In this document: positions 8,620 through 18,181 of the stretch, piece by piece
Layout of the letters: every line of letters begins with the position of its first letter
Numbering within the stretch: the stretch's first letter is position 1
Program-made: the position numbers and the translations under genes
The notes under the pieces: generated by a model
Told to the model about the DNA's origin: nothing
Seen by the model: the letters and a program-made list of their open reading frames with translations, nothing else
The model's database searches: none
Source of the DNA: Massilia putida
GTDB taxonomy: Bacteria > Pseudomonadota > Gammaproteobacteria > Burkholderiales > Burkholderiaceae_D
Assembly: GCF_001941825.1 (NCBI RefSeq)
Contig: NZ_CP019037.1
Coordinates: forward strand, 393,182 to 457,181
Direction of reading: 5' to 3'
Length of the DNA stretch: 64,000 nt

Positions 8620-9705
8620 TCAGAACCGGTGGATCGTTCCGAAGATGACGCTGTTGATGCTCTGTCCCGGGGCCACCGCGATACCGGGCCCGCCGGCCGA
8701 GCTGACCGTGAAGCTGGCCGTGCTCTCGTTCTGCACGCGCGAAATGCCGCCGTACAGACCCGTGCGTTTCGACAGCAGGTAGTCGTGGCGCAAGCCGTAC
8801 GACTTCGCATTGCCGCTGCTGCTCGCGCGTTTCGTGTACTGGCCGTAGCTGACCAGCAGCGTGCCGCGCGGCGTCGCCCGCACGAGCGCATTGAGCTCGT
8901 AGAAATGGTTGTCGGGATTGGCGAAGCTCGCGTTAATCGCCGACGCCACATCGTTGCTACGAGAGTGAGACTGATAGATGAGGGCCGGCTTGACGAGTCC
9001 GAAATCGTACGAGGCGCCCAGCAGCCAATAGCGGCCGGTCTTCGCCGGCGTCGCCGCCGTGAGAGCCGCCGTGTTCGCGTAGGCCTGCTGCAAATAGTCG
9101 ACGTCCACCGCGAGCGCACCGTTCCGGTAAGTCAGCGCGGCGGAACTCGTCTTGCCCAACCCGTGCGGCTGGCCGTCGGCGTTCTCGTTGCCCAGTCCGT
9201 GGAACAGGCGCAGCGTCAGGCCGGCGAAGGTGGGCGAGGTATAGCGTATCGAGTTCGCGGTGCGCGCCGCCGGTACGAACACGAAGTTGTTGGTGGCGTT
9301 GCCCCAACCGAGCGTGTTCAACTCGCCCAGCGAATACGTCACATAACTGAGGAACAGCGGCGTGTAGTTGACGCCGACCTGCACCTGCCCCAGATTGCCC
9401 TTCAGCCCGACCCACGCCTCGCGGCCGAACAGCACGCCGTTGTTGGCGAGTGCGCCGGTGTCCGCATTGAATCCGCTTTCGAGGCGGAAGATGGCCTGGG
9501 TGCCGCCGCCGAGGTCTTCGCTGCCCTGGAAGCCGAAGCGCGTCGGCGCGACGGCGCTGGAATCGACGCGCGTCGTCGTCACGCCATTGGTCCGTCCGGA
9601 TTGCACGGCGAGGTCGATCAGGCCGTAGAACGTGACATTCGTCTGGGCTTGTGCGCCCGACGAGAGTGCGGCGAGCGCGAATCCTGCCATGGTCGTCTTT
9701 TTCAT
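8620..9705 (-). CDS. Gram-negative trimeric porin (Porin_4 / OmpC-like)
   Basis: A 361-residue outer-membrane porin. A signal peptide of about 20 residues (MKKTTMAGFALAALSSGAQA) precedes QTNVTFYGLIDL, the typical first strand of Burkholderiales porins, and the protein ends in the aromatic C-terminal residue Phe (HRF) needed for barrel assembly. It is the last gene of block B, 103 bp after the MhpA-like gene and before a strong terminator. A dedicated porin at the end of an aromatic-acid operon suggests entry of the substrate through the outer membrane (inference). Confidence 0.9.
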   Translation of the reverse strand: MKKTTMAGFALAALSSGAQAQTNVTFYGLIDLAVQSGRTNGVTTTRVDSSAVAPTRFGFQGSEDLGGGTQAIFRLESGFNADTGALANNGVLFGREAWVGLKGNLGQVQVGVNYTPLFLSYVTYSLGELNTLGWGNATNNFVFVPAARTANSIRYTSPTFAGLTLRLFHGLGNENADGQPHGLGKTSSAALTYRNGALAVDVDYLQQAYANTAALTAATPAKTGRYWLLGASYDFGLVKPALIYQSHSRSNDVASAINASFANPDNHFYELNALVRATPRGTLLVSYGQYTKRASSSGNAKSYGLRHDYLLSKRTGLYGGISRVQNESTASFTVSSAGGPGIAVAPGQSINSVIFGTIHRF

Positions 9706-9808
9706 GTGTCTCCTTTGGATATTCGAATCCTTGTTATCGTGTCGCCGGCTGCCCGTGCGACCGCTGCGGGCGGGGACGCCGTCCCCTGGCCCGCGCCGCC
9801 TGCGCCGC

Positions 9809-11374
9809 CTACGCTGCAAGGCGGTATTCCAGCCCTCCCAGCAGCTCCAACAGCGCACCGGCGCTGGCGGCGACGCCGAACACGTAATGGTCCGGCCGGA
9901 CGATCGCAGCACGGCAGCCGTGCCGCGCCAGCCAGCCGGCGACGACGCCGTCCAGTTCGCGGGTCTCGATGCTTCCCGCAACGCGTGCGAATCCGGCGTT
10001 GCGTGGCGTGACGCTGACGAGCGTGCCCAGCGACGTCGCACGCGCAGCCAGTGCCGGCGGCAATTCGTCGATACGCAGGTCCGTGACGATGCGCCAGCCG
10101 GTGCCAACCACGTCGTCCAGCAACGCCGGGCCGCCCGGGCCTTCGACGCGCGGCTGCGGGAACAGCGAACCTGTGCCATTGCCACCGCTCGGCGCGAGCA
10201 GGCCTTCCATCAGGGGAGGAATGATGTCCTGGCGCGGCACGGTCCTGATCGTCCCGCCGGCCGCCTCGATGAGATCCGCGTCGCGCGCACGTGCGGCGGC
10301 CGGATCGCGCTCGCAGATGACGGCGCCGATCTCCTTGATGCGCGTGGTCAGGCGGCGCACGTGTTCGCGCCGCTCTTCCGTGTACGTGTCCAGCAGCCGT
10401 TCGGCCGCATCGCCATCGACATCGCCATCGAGCACGGCCCGCAGCTTCCACGTCAGATTCGCGACGTCGCGTACACCCTGGCACATACCCTGGCCCAGGA
10501 ACGGCGGCTGCTGGTGCGCGGCGTCGCCCGCGATGAACACGCGGCCGACGCGCCACTCGCGCGCCACCAGCGCGTGGAAGCGGTAGCTGGCCTGGCGCCA
10601 CAGCGTCGCGTCCTCGGGACCGATCCACCGCCGCAGCACGCTCCATGCGCCCTCCTCCTTCGCCATGTACGCGGGATCCTCGCCCGGCAGCAGCGAGATT
10701 TCCCAGCGCCGGTGGTTGCCCGGGCCGATCACGTAGGTGCATGGGCGCACCGGCTCGCAATACTGCACGCTCGTCTGCGGCAGCTTGGCCAGACCACGTT
10801 CGTTGACCTGCACGTCGACGACGAGCCATGGTTCGTCGAATTCCAGGTCCTCCAGCGTGATGCCGACGGCGTCGCGCACGGCACTGGACGCGCCGTCGCA
10901 ACCGATCACGTAGCGGGCGCGCACCGAGCCCTCGTCGAAGTGCACCGTGGCGCCATCGGCATCTTGCTCGACGCCGGTGAAACGCCGGCCCAGCACGACG
11001 TCGACGGACGCTAGCCCCTGCACGTGCTCGCGCAGCGCCGCCTCCACCGGCGGTTGCGTGAACACCATCGACGGCGTGTGGCCCAGCGGGTACGGCGGCT
11101 CCACGGTGGCGAGACGCTTGATCAGGCTGCCGTCGACACCGTAGTACTCGGAGGGCGTGAACGGTTCGCAGTGCGGCGCGACGGCGTCCGCCAGGCCCAG
11201 GTTCTGGAATACGCGCATGATCTCGTGGTCGAGGGCGATGGCGCGCGGCTTCGGGTAGACCTCGTGGCTGCGGTCCACGACAAGCGTACGGATACCGGCC
11301 TGGCCCAGCAGCGCGGCCGCGACGGCGCCCGAGGGGCCGAAACCGACCACGACGACGTCATACTCGCCGTTCAT
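9809..11374 (-). CDS. MhpA-like FAD-dependent aromatic hydroxylase
   Basis: A 521-residue flavin monooxygenase. It has the FAD motif GFGPSG at 11-16, the DG motif (GCDG) at 158-161 and the GD motif GDAAHQ at 283-288 followed by PPFLGQGM, the version seen in 3-(3-hydroxyphenyl)propionate hydroxylase (MhpA) and resorcinol hydroxylases. The C-terminal thioredoxin-like domain of this class is present after residue 400. It would insert a hydroxyl group using NAD(P)H and O2. The ATG at 11374 overlaps the FAH stop. It likely supplies the di- or tri-hydroxylated ring cleaved by the VOC enzyme of block B. The exact substrate is not determinable. Confidence 0.87.
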   Translation of the reverse strand: MNGEYDVVVVGFGPSGAVAAALLGQAGIRTLVVDRSHEVYPKPRAIALDHEIMRVFQNLGLADAVAPHCEPFTPSEYYGVDGSLIKRLATVEPPYPLGHTPSMVFTQPPVEAALREHVQGLASVDVVLGRRFTGVEQDADGATVHFDEGSVRARYVIGCDGASSAVRDAVGITLEDLEFDEPWLVVDVQVNERGLAKLPQTSVQYCEPVRPCTYVIGPGNHRRWEISLLPGEDPAYMAKEEGAWSVLRRWIGPEDATLWRQASYRFHALVAREWRVGRVFIAGDAAHQQPPFLGQGMCQGVRDVANLTWKLRAVLDGDVDGDAAERLLDTYTEERREHVRRLTTRIKEIGAVICERDPAAARARDADLIEAAGGTIRTVPRQDIIPPLMEGLLAPSGGNGTGSLFPQPRVEGPGGPALLDDVVGTGWRIVTDLRIDELPPALAARATSLGTLVSVTPRNAGFARVAGSIETRELDGVVAGWLARHGCRAAIVRPDHYVFGVAASAGALLELLGGLEYRLAA

Positions 11375-12237
11375 GGCTGCTCGTCCTCGATCGTGTTGCG
11401 CAGCAGGCCCACGCCTTCGATCTCGACCTCGATCGTATCGCCGGCCTTCATCCACACGGGCGGCGTGCGCGACTGGCCGACGCCGGCCGGGGTACCCATC
11501 GCGATCACGTCGCCCGGCTCCAGCGTCAGGCATTCCGTCAGCAGCGCGATCGTCTCGGCCACGTCCCAGATCATGTCCTTCGTGTTCGCATCCTGCATGA
11601 CGTGGCCATTCAGGCGCGACTGGATCGAGAGGCCCACGCCGCCGGCCGGGAGTTCGTCGGCGGACACCAGGACGGGGCCCAGTGCGCCCGTGCGGTCGAA
11701 GTTTTTACCGATGGTCCACTGCGGCGTGCGTTTTTGATAATCGCGCACGGAGATGTCGTTGAAGCACGCGTAGCCGAACACATAGTCCAGCGCGTCCTCG
11801 CGCTTGACGTGGCGGGCGCGCTTGCCGATGACGACGGCCAGTTCGGCCTCGTAGTCGAATTTTTCCGACACGCGCGGACGCGGCGATGCTTCGCCGTGGG
11901 CCAGCAGCGACGTCGTCCCGCGCAGGAAGAACCACGGATAGACGGGTTTCTCGCGGCCGCTCTCGGCGGCGTGGTCGTAGTAGTTTAAGCCCAGGCAGAC
12001 GGTCTTGCCCGGCTCCGGCACGACGGGGGCCAGGGCCACGCCGGCCAGCAGCTGGCGTTCGGCGCCGGCCGCTTCGAGGGCGCGCCGTGCCGCTGCCACG
12101 AGGTCGATGCCGGCGGCCAGCGCGGCACGCACGTCGGACGGAACGTCGGGGACCGCGCGGTTGATGTCGACGATGTGCTCGCCGTCGACGACGGCCAGGC
12201 GGGTTTCGGTACCGCTACGATAGGTGACGAATTTCAT
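11371..12237 (-). CDS. Fumarylacetoacetate hydrolase family protein
   Basis: A 288-residue FAH-family enzyme. The metal ligands are visible as DYEAE (Glu130, Glu132) and FND (Asp161), and the GMGTPAGVG-type motif appears near residue 255 (AMGTPAGVG). Members hydrolyse or decarboxylate acylpyruvate-like ring-fission products. Its stop overlaps the hydroxylase start (ATGA), and it starts 9 bp after the VOC dioxygenase stop. The order VOC-FAH-hydroxylase fits a meta-cleavage route where this enzyme handles the ring-fission product (inference). Confidence 0.9.
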   Translation of the reverse strand: MKFVTYRSGTETRLAVVDGEHIVDINRAVPDVPSDVRAALAAGIDLVAAARRALEAAGAERQLLAGVALAPVVPEPGKTVCLGLNYYDHAAESGREKPVYPWFFLRGTTSLLAHGEASPRPRVSEKFDYEAELAVVIGKRARHVKREDALDYVFGYACFNDISVRDYQKRTPQWTIGKNFDRTGALGPVLVSADELPAGGVGLSIQSRLNGHVMQDANTKDMIWDVAETIALLTECLTLEPGDVIAMGTPAGVGQSRTPPVWMKAGDTIEVEIEGVGLLRNTIEDEQP

Positions 12238-12246
12238 TGCTCTTCC

Positions 12247-13140
12247 TTACAGTTCGGTGAAACGGATTTTTTTCTGGGCTTGCTTGATGCGGTCCGACGG
12301 CGGCTTCGACACGCCCCACTGGTCGAACCGGCCCGGCGGCCACTTCCAGTCCGCGGGGCCGCCGACCTTGTACGTGTCGTCGACCTGCAGCACGTCGGCC
12401 GTGTACTCGATGACGAAATCGTCGGGGCCGACGAAGTACGAGAACACGTTGTTGCCGGGTCCGTGGCGGCCCACGCCCCATTCGATGGGCCAGCCCGCGT
12501 CGTTCATGCGCCCGGCGCCGCGCATGACGGCGTCCAGGTCGGGCATCACGAAGGCGATGTGATTCAGCGTGTCGGCATCGCTGTCGGCCAGCGCGATGCT
12601 GTGGTGGTCGCGGTTGCAGCGCATGAACGCCATGACTTTCGTGCGGTCGGAGAGCCGGAACCCGAGAGCCTCCTCGAAGAAGCGCTGGGCGACGGCCACG
12701 TCGGCGCTGTTGAACACGACGTGCGTGATGCGGCTCGGCGCGTCGCGGTGCGCCCGTTCGGTATGGCGCTCGTCGCCGTGCACGAAGCGCAGGATGCGGC
12801 CCTGCGGGTCGGCGATGGTGACGGCCGTGCCGCCGCCCGGCTCGTCGACCGGCGCGGGACCGGACAGCACCCGGCCGCCGGCGCCCGGCACGCGCGCCGC
12901 GATCGTATCGAGGTCGGTGCGGTCGGCCACGCTGAACGTCACGTTGCGCACGACCGGCGCGTCGTCTTTGTGGAGCGCGAGAATATGATGAAAGCTGCCG
13001 GCACCGCGCAGGTACACGGCGTCGGTGGTCCTGGCGACGGTCTGCAAATGCCAGGTGTCGTTGTAAAAGCGCTCGGCGGCGTCGAGGTCGGTGACGCCGA
13101 TGGCGATGCTGCGCAGTTGGCCGGCGGGGGATGCGGGCAT
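12247..13140 (-). CDS. Two-domain extradiol dioxygenase (VOC, BphC-like)
   Basis: A 297-residue, two-module VOC protein. The C-terminal module keeps the metal triad His140, His194 and Glu245 expected of Fe(II)-dependent type I extradiol dioxygenases. A strong AAGGAG lies upstream of the ATG at 13140; an upstream in-frame start at 13218 would reach into the amidohydrolase gene and is not preferred. It should open a catecholic ring made by the MhpA-like hydroxylase and feed the FAH enzyme. The second VOC enzyme in block A is distinct in sequence, so the two blocks probably handle different rings. Confidence 0.87.
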   Translation of the reverse strand: MPASPAGQLRSIAIGVTDLDAAERFYNDTWHLQTVARTTDAVYLRGAGSFHHILALHKDDAPVVRNVTFSVADRTDLDTIAARVPGAGGRVLSGPAPVDEPGGGTAVTIADPQGRILRFVHGDERHTERAHRDAPSRITHVVFNSADVAVAQRFFEEALGFRLSDRTKVMAFMRCNRDHHSIALADSDADTLNHIAFVMPDLDAVMRGAGRMNDAGWPIEWGVGRHGPGNNVFSYFVGPDDFVIEYTADVLQVDDTYKVGGPADWKWPPGRFDQWGVSKPPSDRIKQAQKKIRFTEL

Positions 13141-13150
13141 GGATGACTCC

Positions 13151-14179
13151 TTAGTCGAGCCCGAGGAAACGGGCGGCGTTATGGGTGACAAGTTGCGCGC
13201 GCACGTCGGCGTCGGCAATCGCGGCGGCGATGCTGTCGACCGGGCGCGCGTCGTGGAAGGCGAACGGGTAATCGGTGCCGATCATGAGCTGCGACGCGCC
13301 GAAGCGGTCGACGAGATGCCGCAGTGTCGGCGCGTCGAACACCAGCGTGTCGTAGAACAGCCGGCGCGCCTGCTCGGACGGGCTTTCGGGCATCGCGTCG
13401 CGCAGGTCGGGAAACACCCGGCGCGCCTGCTCGAGGCGCGGCAGCAGCGACGCCAGCGTGCCGCCTCCATGGCTGAACGCCATCTTCAGCGCGGGCAGGC
13501 GGCCGATCAGGTTCGACGTCAGGACGGACGCGGCGGCGAGGCCGACATCGGTCGGGTACGCGAGGGCCGGCAGCAGTTTCTCGGGACCGACGAGACGCTC
13601 GGCGCCTGCGGGCTTGAGCGCATGGACGAACACGGCGGCGCCTTTCTCGGCACAGGCGGCGAAGAACGGCGCGAATTCGGGCGCGCCCACCGGTTTTTCA
13701 TTGATATTGCTGCCCACTTCGATGGCCTTGAAGCCGAGTTTGTCGACGGCGTGATCGAGTTCGGCCAGCGCGAGGTCGAGGTCCTGCAGCGGCACGGCAC
13801 CCATGCCGACCAGGCGCCCCCCCGACAGCGCGGCCATCTCCGCGATTTGTTCGTTCATGTAGCGCAGCAGCTGCGCCGCCGCGGCGCCGTCCATCCAGTA
13901 CGACAGCAGTTCCGGCATCGGCGAGATCGCCTGGACGGCGAGGCCCATCGGGTCCATGTCCTCGATACGCCGCGTCGGGCTCCAGGCGCGCTCGGACACG
14001 GTGCGATACACCTTGCCGGCGATGATCACGTGGCGATGGCACGCGTGCGCCGGCGCCATCGACGGCCAGGACGCGGGCACGACGTTGCCGAGGTGGCGCG
14101 GCAGGTCGTGCGGGATCACGTGCGCGTGCACGTCGATACCGCAGCCGCAGCCGTCCTTGTGCCGAGGTGCGGCGCTCAT
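13151..14179 (-). CDS. ACMSD-family metal-dependent decarboxylase/hydrolase (Amidohydro_2)
   Basis: A 342-residue amidohydrolase-fold protein. The metal site is visible: His18-x-His20 (DVHAH), His186, His237 (SHGGG) and Asp303 (GTDYPF). This pattern is that of aminocarboxymuconate-semialdehyde decarboxylase and its relatives gamma-resorcylate and 5-carboxyvanillate decarboxylases, which remove CO2 from aromatic or muconate acids. Start overlaps the preceding stop (ATGA). In block B it could decarboxylate the imported aromatic acid before hydroxylation or act on a ring-cleavage product. Which is not decided by sequence. Confidence 0.87.
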   Translation of the reverse strand: MSAAPRHKDGCGCGIDVHAHVIPHDLPRHLGNVVPASWPSMAPAHACHRHVIIAGKVYRTVSERAWSPTRRIEDMDPMGLAVQAISPMPELLSYWMDGAAAAQLLRYMNEQIAEMAALSGGRLVGMGAVPLQDLDLALAELDHAVDKLGFKAIEVGSNINEKPVGAPEFAPFFAACAEKGAAVFVHALKPAGAERLVGPEKLLPALAYPTDVGLAAASVLTSNLIGRLPALKMAFSHGGGTLASLLPRLEQARRVFPDLRDAMPESPSEQARRLFYDTLVFDAPTLRHLVDRFGASQLMIGTDYPFAFHDARPVDSIAAAIADADVRAQLVTHNAARFLGLD

Positions 14180-14622
14180 GCGGACACCAGTCCCGCTGCG
14201 GCCACGCCGGCCGCGCAGATCGCCTCGTCCTGGGCGCCGGTGCCGCCGCTGGCGCCGACCGCACCGATCAGGGTGCCGTTTGCGTTACGGATCGCCACGG
14301 CGCCGGCCTGGGGGATGAAACGGCCCTGACTGGAGGACGCCAAGGCATTGAAGAACACCGGGTTGTCCTGGGCGCGCTGGTGCAGGACGCCGCTGGCCAC
14401 GCCCATGCCGGCGGCGGCGTAGGCCTTGCCGAGCGCGATGTCGACGCGCAGCATGGTGGCGCCATCCTCGCGCTGCAGGGCGACCGGATGGCCCGAGGCG
14501 TCCAATACCACCACGGCCACCGGCGGCAATCCGTCCGCGCGCGCCGAATCTAGCGCGCCGGCAAGAATCGCGTTTGCCTCGGCCAGGGTCGGGCCCGAGG
14601 CCCGGTCAAGAGCTTCGTTCAT
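14176..14622 (-). CDS. GlcG/HbpS-type heme-binding domain protein
   Basis: A 148-residue protein of the GlcG/HbpS family (DUF336), with the family core ALGKAYAAAG and a glycine-rich GASGGTGAQDE end. The ATG at 14622 is chosen because GGAG lies 9 bases upstream; an ATG at 14637 in frame has no such site. Members bind heme or flavin-like ligands or act as small accessory proteins in glycolate and aromatic operons. No catalytic residues are recognised. Its last codon overlaps the amidohydrolase start. The role in block B is unknown. Confidence 0.82.
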   Translation of the reverse strand: MNEALDRASGPTLAEANAILAGALDSARADGLPPVAVVVLDASGHPVALQREDGATMLRVDIALGKAYAAAGMGVASGVLHQRAQDNPVFFNALASSSQGRFIPQAGAVAIRNANGTLIGAVGASGGTGAQDEAICAAGVAAAGLVSA

Positions 14623-14701
14623 GTCAATGTTCTCCATAAAATCGGAATGTGGTGCGCGGGCGGCCACCGGCCTCGCGCCGGCGCCGCCACCGCGAAGACG
14701 T

Positions 14702-16078
14702 TCAGTCCTCGGCGAGCGATACCTGCAAGGCGCCCGGTTCGGCTGCCGCCGCGACGCCATCGGGTCCGTCCTTCACGCCGCCACGGACGATCAGGAAGGA
14801 CATGCATGCCAGGAGCAGGGAGGCGGCAAGCACATAGAAGGTATAGGTCGGATCCGGGTTGACCGACTTGACCAGACCGATGACGAGCGGACCGAGCATG
14901 CCGCCGACGCGGTTGATGCCAACCGCAAGTCCGACGCCTGTGCTGCGCACCTCGGTGGGGTAGATCATCGCGATATAGTTGTTCTGCACCGACTGCCCGC
15001 CGAACACGAAGAAGCCGGCGGCTGCCACCAACACCATCATCATGACCGTGCCGTGTGCATGGCTGAGGGCGAGCATCGCCAACGCGGCCATGAACCACCA
15101 GATCACCATGGCCTTGACCCGGCTCCTGGTGAGATCGGCTACCGTGCCGCTCCCAATGCCCCCGAACAAGGCCGCGGTCATGATCAAGGCGCCATACGTG
15201 GCGGCGGACGACATCGCTTCACCACGCTGCACGAGCAGGGTCGGCAACCATCCGGTCAGGCCATGGACGCAGAACAGGCTGAGCGCGCCCGACAGCCACG
15301 CGACAATGGTCTTGCGGCGGTACGGCGCCTGCAGCAGCGTCGCGACCGGTGCCGCACGGCGCGCTGCCGCGGTCGTGAATTCCGCGCCGTCGTACAAGTG
15401 CTTGCGTGCCGGACGAAGCTGCGCCAGGACACGACCGATGCCGTCGAAGTCGCGTTTCGCCGCCAGGTATTGTGCGGATTCCGGCAGCCAGCAGTGGGCC
15501 GCCACGGCAACGGCAATCGAAATGGCACCGGCATAATAGATTGCCTGCCAACCGAATGAGGTCGCCAGGAAAGCGCCGGCAAAACCGGCCATGATGCCGC
15601 CGAGGCTAAATCCGAACTGGAACACCCAGATGGTATAGACATTCGCGCTCCGCCGAGGCGCCCACTCGTTGATGTAGGAAATCGTCAGCGGCGTAATCAT
15701 GCCCAGTGCGGTACCCAGGCACAGGCGCAATCCGGCGAATTGCAGCGGATTTTGTGCGACAGCCGCGAGCGACAGGCTCGCCAGTCCCATGCCATACAGC
15801 GCCCACAGCATTACCTTGCGCCTGCCGATCCGGTCGGCCAGCAGGCCTTGCAATACCGAGCCGATCGACAGTCCGACGATCCCGCTCGACAGCATCATGC
15901 CGATTTGCGACGGCTGCGGATGCCATGATTTCAGGATGAGCGGGATCGCATACGCCGCATTGAAGAGTTCATACCCGTCGAAAAACATGATGATGCCGAT
16001 GAGGGCCCCGAGCTTCCAGTGAAAGCTGCTGATCTCTGCGCCTTCGATTTCCTCGCGCACGTCTAGTCTTGTTGCCAT
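14702..16078 (-). CDS. MFS aromatic acid:H+ symporter (AAHS-type)
   Basis: A 458-residue inner-membrane protein with about 12 hydrophobic segments. The signature loop between TM2 and TM3 reads LADRIGRRKVML, and TM1 contains the DGYELFNAAY region resembling the DG(Y/F)D motif of benzoate/4-hydroxybenzoate symporters (PcaK, BenK). The ATG at 16078 has AAGGAG upstream. It is the first gene of block B, diverging from a LysR gene. It likely imports the aromatic acid degraded by the operon, driven by the proton gradient; the ligand is unknown. Confidence 0.88.
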   Translation of the reverse strand: MATRLDVREEIEGAEISSFHWKLGALIGIIMFFDGYELFNAAYAIPLILKSWHPQPSQIGMMLSSGIVGLSIGSVLQGLLADRIGRRKVMLWALYGMGLASLSLAAVAQNPLQFAGLRLCLGTALGMITPLTISYINEWAPRRSANVYTIWVFQFGFSLGGIMAGFAGAFLATSFGWQAIYYAGAISIAVAVAAHCWLPESAQYLAAKRDFDGIGRVLAQLRPARKHLYDGAEFTTAAARRAAPVATLLQAPYRRKTIVAWLSGALSLFCVHGLTGWLPTLLVQRGEAMSSAATYGALIMTAALFGGIGSGTVADLTRSRVKAMVIWWFMAALAMLALSHAHGTVMMMVLVAAAGFFVFGGQSVQNNYIAMIYPTEVRSTGVGLAVGINRVGGMLGPLVIGLVKSVNPDPTYTFYVLAASLLLACMSFLIVRGGVKDGPDGVAAAAEPGALQVSLAED

Positions 16079-16238
16079 TGATTGTCTCCTTGACGACGCA
16101 GCGCACATGGCACCGGCCGACGTATTTTTAGGACTCGGGACCGGTTGGTCATGGCCGGTTTCCCCCATCGATTGACGCATGGTACGTTTGGAGGAATAAT
16201 CGGAAAAGCCGCTTTGCTCGATTTTAGGAATCCAAATT
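16079..16238. promoter_or_regulatory. Divergent promoter region of block B and LysR gene
   Basis: This 160-bp gap between divergent MFS and LysR genes is where the LysR product is expected to bind. It holds two copies of TTTTAGGA (near 16127 and 16222). No perfect T-N11-A palindrome was identified by eye. Confidence 0.4.
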
Positions 16239-17141
16239 TTGAATATCGCAGACCTCGACCTGAACGTGCTTGTGGTGTTCGACGCGATGCTGCAGCACCA
16301 GAGCGTGACGCGCGCCGGGCACGCCCTGGACCTGAGCCAGCCGGCCATGAGCGCCGCGCTGTCCAAGATGCGCAGCCAGCTGGGCGACCCGCTCTTCGTG
16401 CGCACCGGGCACGGCATGCGGCCGACGCCGCGTGCGCTGCAGTTGTCCGAACCGGTCAAGAAAATATTGGAAATGGTGCGCCTGGAAGTGCTGCAGCAAC
16501 CGGCATTCGATCCGACGACGGCGCACCGGGTCTTCACCGTCATCACGCCCGATATCGGCGAAACCGTGTTCATGCCGAAGATCCTGGCCCATCTTCAGGC
16601 TCACGCTCCGCACATTGCCATCCGATCGGTCGCGATCTCCTCGGAAGGTGCGGGCGAGGCGCTGGAACTCGGCCAGGCGGACCTGGCGATCGGGTACTTC
16701 CCCGACCTGGCCAAACCGGGCTTCTACCAGCAGCGGCTGTTCAAGAACACGTTTGCCTGCATGGTCCGCGCCGACCATCCGCGCATCCATGACACCCTGA
16801 CCGTCGACCAGTTCATGCAGGAGTCGCACGCGCTCGTGCGCCCGGCCGGCCGCACCCACCTGTTCGAGCAGTACCTCAACAGCAAGAACATCAAGCTCGA
16901 CGTGCGCGCCGAACTCTCGCATTTCGCGAGCCTGCTGACGATCATTTCGAGCTCGGACCTGATCGCCACGGTCCCACGCGACATCGGCCACGTGTTCGCC
17001 ACGCTGGCCAAGGTCCGGCTTCTCGATCCCCCGTTGAAGCCGCCCTCCTTCCACCTCATGCAGCACTGGCATACCGTGATGCATGCGGATTCGGCGAACG
17101 TCTGGCTCAGGCAGATGGTCAAGAACCTGTTCAACGACTGA
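16239..17141 (+). CDS. LysR-family transcriptional regulator (NodD/LinR-like)
   Basis: A 300-residue LysR regulator. The N-terminal winged helix shows SVTRAGHALDLSQPAMS and the linker-helix motif; the remainder is the periplasmic-binding-like effector domain. No ATG is available at the expected place: TTG at 16239 with AGGA upstream gives the standard N-terminus. It diverges from the block B operon, the classical arrangement for an activator responding to the pathway substrate or intermediate. It probably controls the MFS-to-porin operon and itself. Confidence 0.88.
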   Translation: MNIADLDLNVLVVFDAMLQHQSVTRAGHALDLSQPAMSAALSKMRSQLGDPLFVRTGHGMRPTPRALQLSEPVKKILEMVRLEVLQQPAFDPTTAHRVFTVITPDIGETVFMPKILAHLQAHAPHIAIRSVAISSEGAGEALELGQADLAIGYFPDLAKPGFYQQRLFKNTFACMVRADHPRIHDTLTVDQFMQESHALVRPAGRTHLFEQYLNSKNIKLDVRAELSHFASLLTIISSSDLIATVPRDIGHVFATLAKVRLLDPPLKPPSFHLMQHWHTVMHADSANVWLRQMVKNLFND

Positions 17142-17156
17142 CGTGAGGCGCCGCCG

Positions 17157-18137
17157 CTACTCCGGATTCGGCACGTAGAATGCCTCCGCCGCCGGGGAAA
17201 CAGACTCGTCCGGTGCCGCATCGCCGGTCGACGGTTCCTCGACCACACCCAGCAATTCCTCGCTGACCTGCCGGATCAGGCGCGAGATTTCCCGCGTCGC
17301 CAAATCGCCGGATTTCTGGGCGGTGGTGCTCAAGTACACCTGGCGCGACACTTTCGGATTGATCAGGCGTGCGATGCTCAGGCGCTGTTGCTGGACCTCC
17401 TGTTGGACGGTGGATGCCGACAGCAAAGCATATCCGACACCTGCGGCCACGACTTCCTTCATGATGGCCACTGAATCGATCTCGGCAGCCACCTTGAAGG
17501 TGACGCCGTTACGGCGTGCTATCTGCTCGAGGAAGGATCTGAAATTGCTGGGCTGCGAAGGCAACAGGATGGACTGGCCGTCGAGGCACGAAAAGTCGAC
17601 TTCGTCAGGTGCCGTCAGGCTGTCGCCGGCCGGGCCCACCACGCACAGTTGCGAACGCGCCAGCGGCTTCTCGGTGACGCTGTTGGCGCTGGGCCGCAAG
17701 ACGAAGCCGAGGTCGACACGTCCGAGCGCCAACCATTCTTCGATCTGGCCGCTGAACGCCTCGGTGACATGCAGTGTGACCTCAGGATAGCGGCGCTGCG
17801 CTTCGAGGATGATCCGGGCCACCAGTGGCGCCGTGACCGACGGCACCACCGCCAAGCGCACCGTCCCGCGCGGTACGCCGGCGCTGCCGCGGATCTCGGC
17901 GGCCAGGCGGTCCGCGTCGGCGAGGAGCTCGCGCGCCCGCGGCAGGATTTTCTGGCCCAGTTCCGTCAGGACGAGGCCGCGTCCCGTGCGCAGGAACAGG
18001 CGCCCCTTGTATTCGGCCTCGAACGCCGACATTTGCCGGCTCAGCGTCGAGGCACCCATGTCGTATTGGGCCGACGCCTTCGACAGGCTTCCCAGCTCCG
18101 CGATCTTCACAAACATCTGCAACTTGGCCAAATCCAT
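17157..18137 (-). CDS. LysR-family transcriptional regulator
   Basis: A 326-residue LysR protein. The helix-turn-helix covers about residues 18-37 (SLSKASAQYDMGASTLSRQM). The C-terminal 30 residues beyond the effector domain are acidic and likely disordered. It converges with the block B regulator (15 bp between stops) and lies 44 bp downstream of the carboxymuconolactone-decarboxylase-like gene on the same strand, so it may be the terminal gene of block C. The two LysR proteins differ clearly in sequence, fitting separate effectors. Confidence 0.88.
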   Translation of the reverse strand: MDLAKLQMFVKIAELGSLSKASAQYDMGASTLSRQMSAFEAEYKGRLFLRTGRGLVLTELGQKILPRARELLADADRLAAEIRGSAGVPRGTVRLAVVPSVTAPLVARIILEAQRRYPEVTLHVTEAFSGQIEEWLALGRVDLGFVLRPSANSVTEKPLARSQLCVVGPAGDSLTAPDEVDFSCLDGQSILLPSQPSNFRSFLEQIARRNGVTFKVAAEIDSVAIMKEVVAAGVGYALLSASTVQQEVQQQRLSIARLINPKVSRQVYLSTTAQKSGDLATREISRLIRQVSEELLGVVEEPSTGDAAPDESVSPAAEAFYVPNPE

Positions 18138-18181
18138 GCCGACCTCCGTTCATCCATTCAGCCAGGCACATTGTAGGCCGT

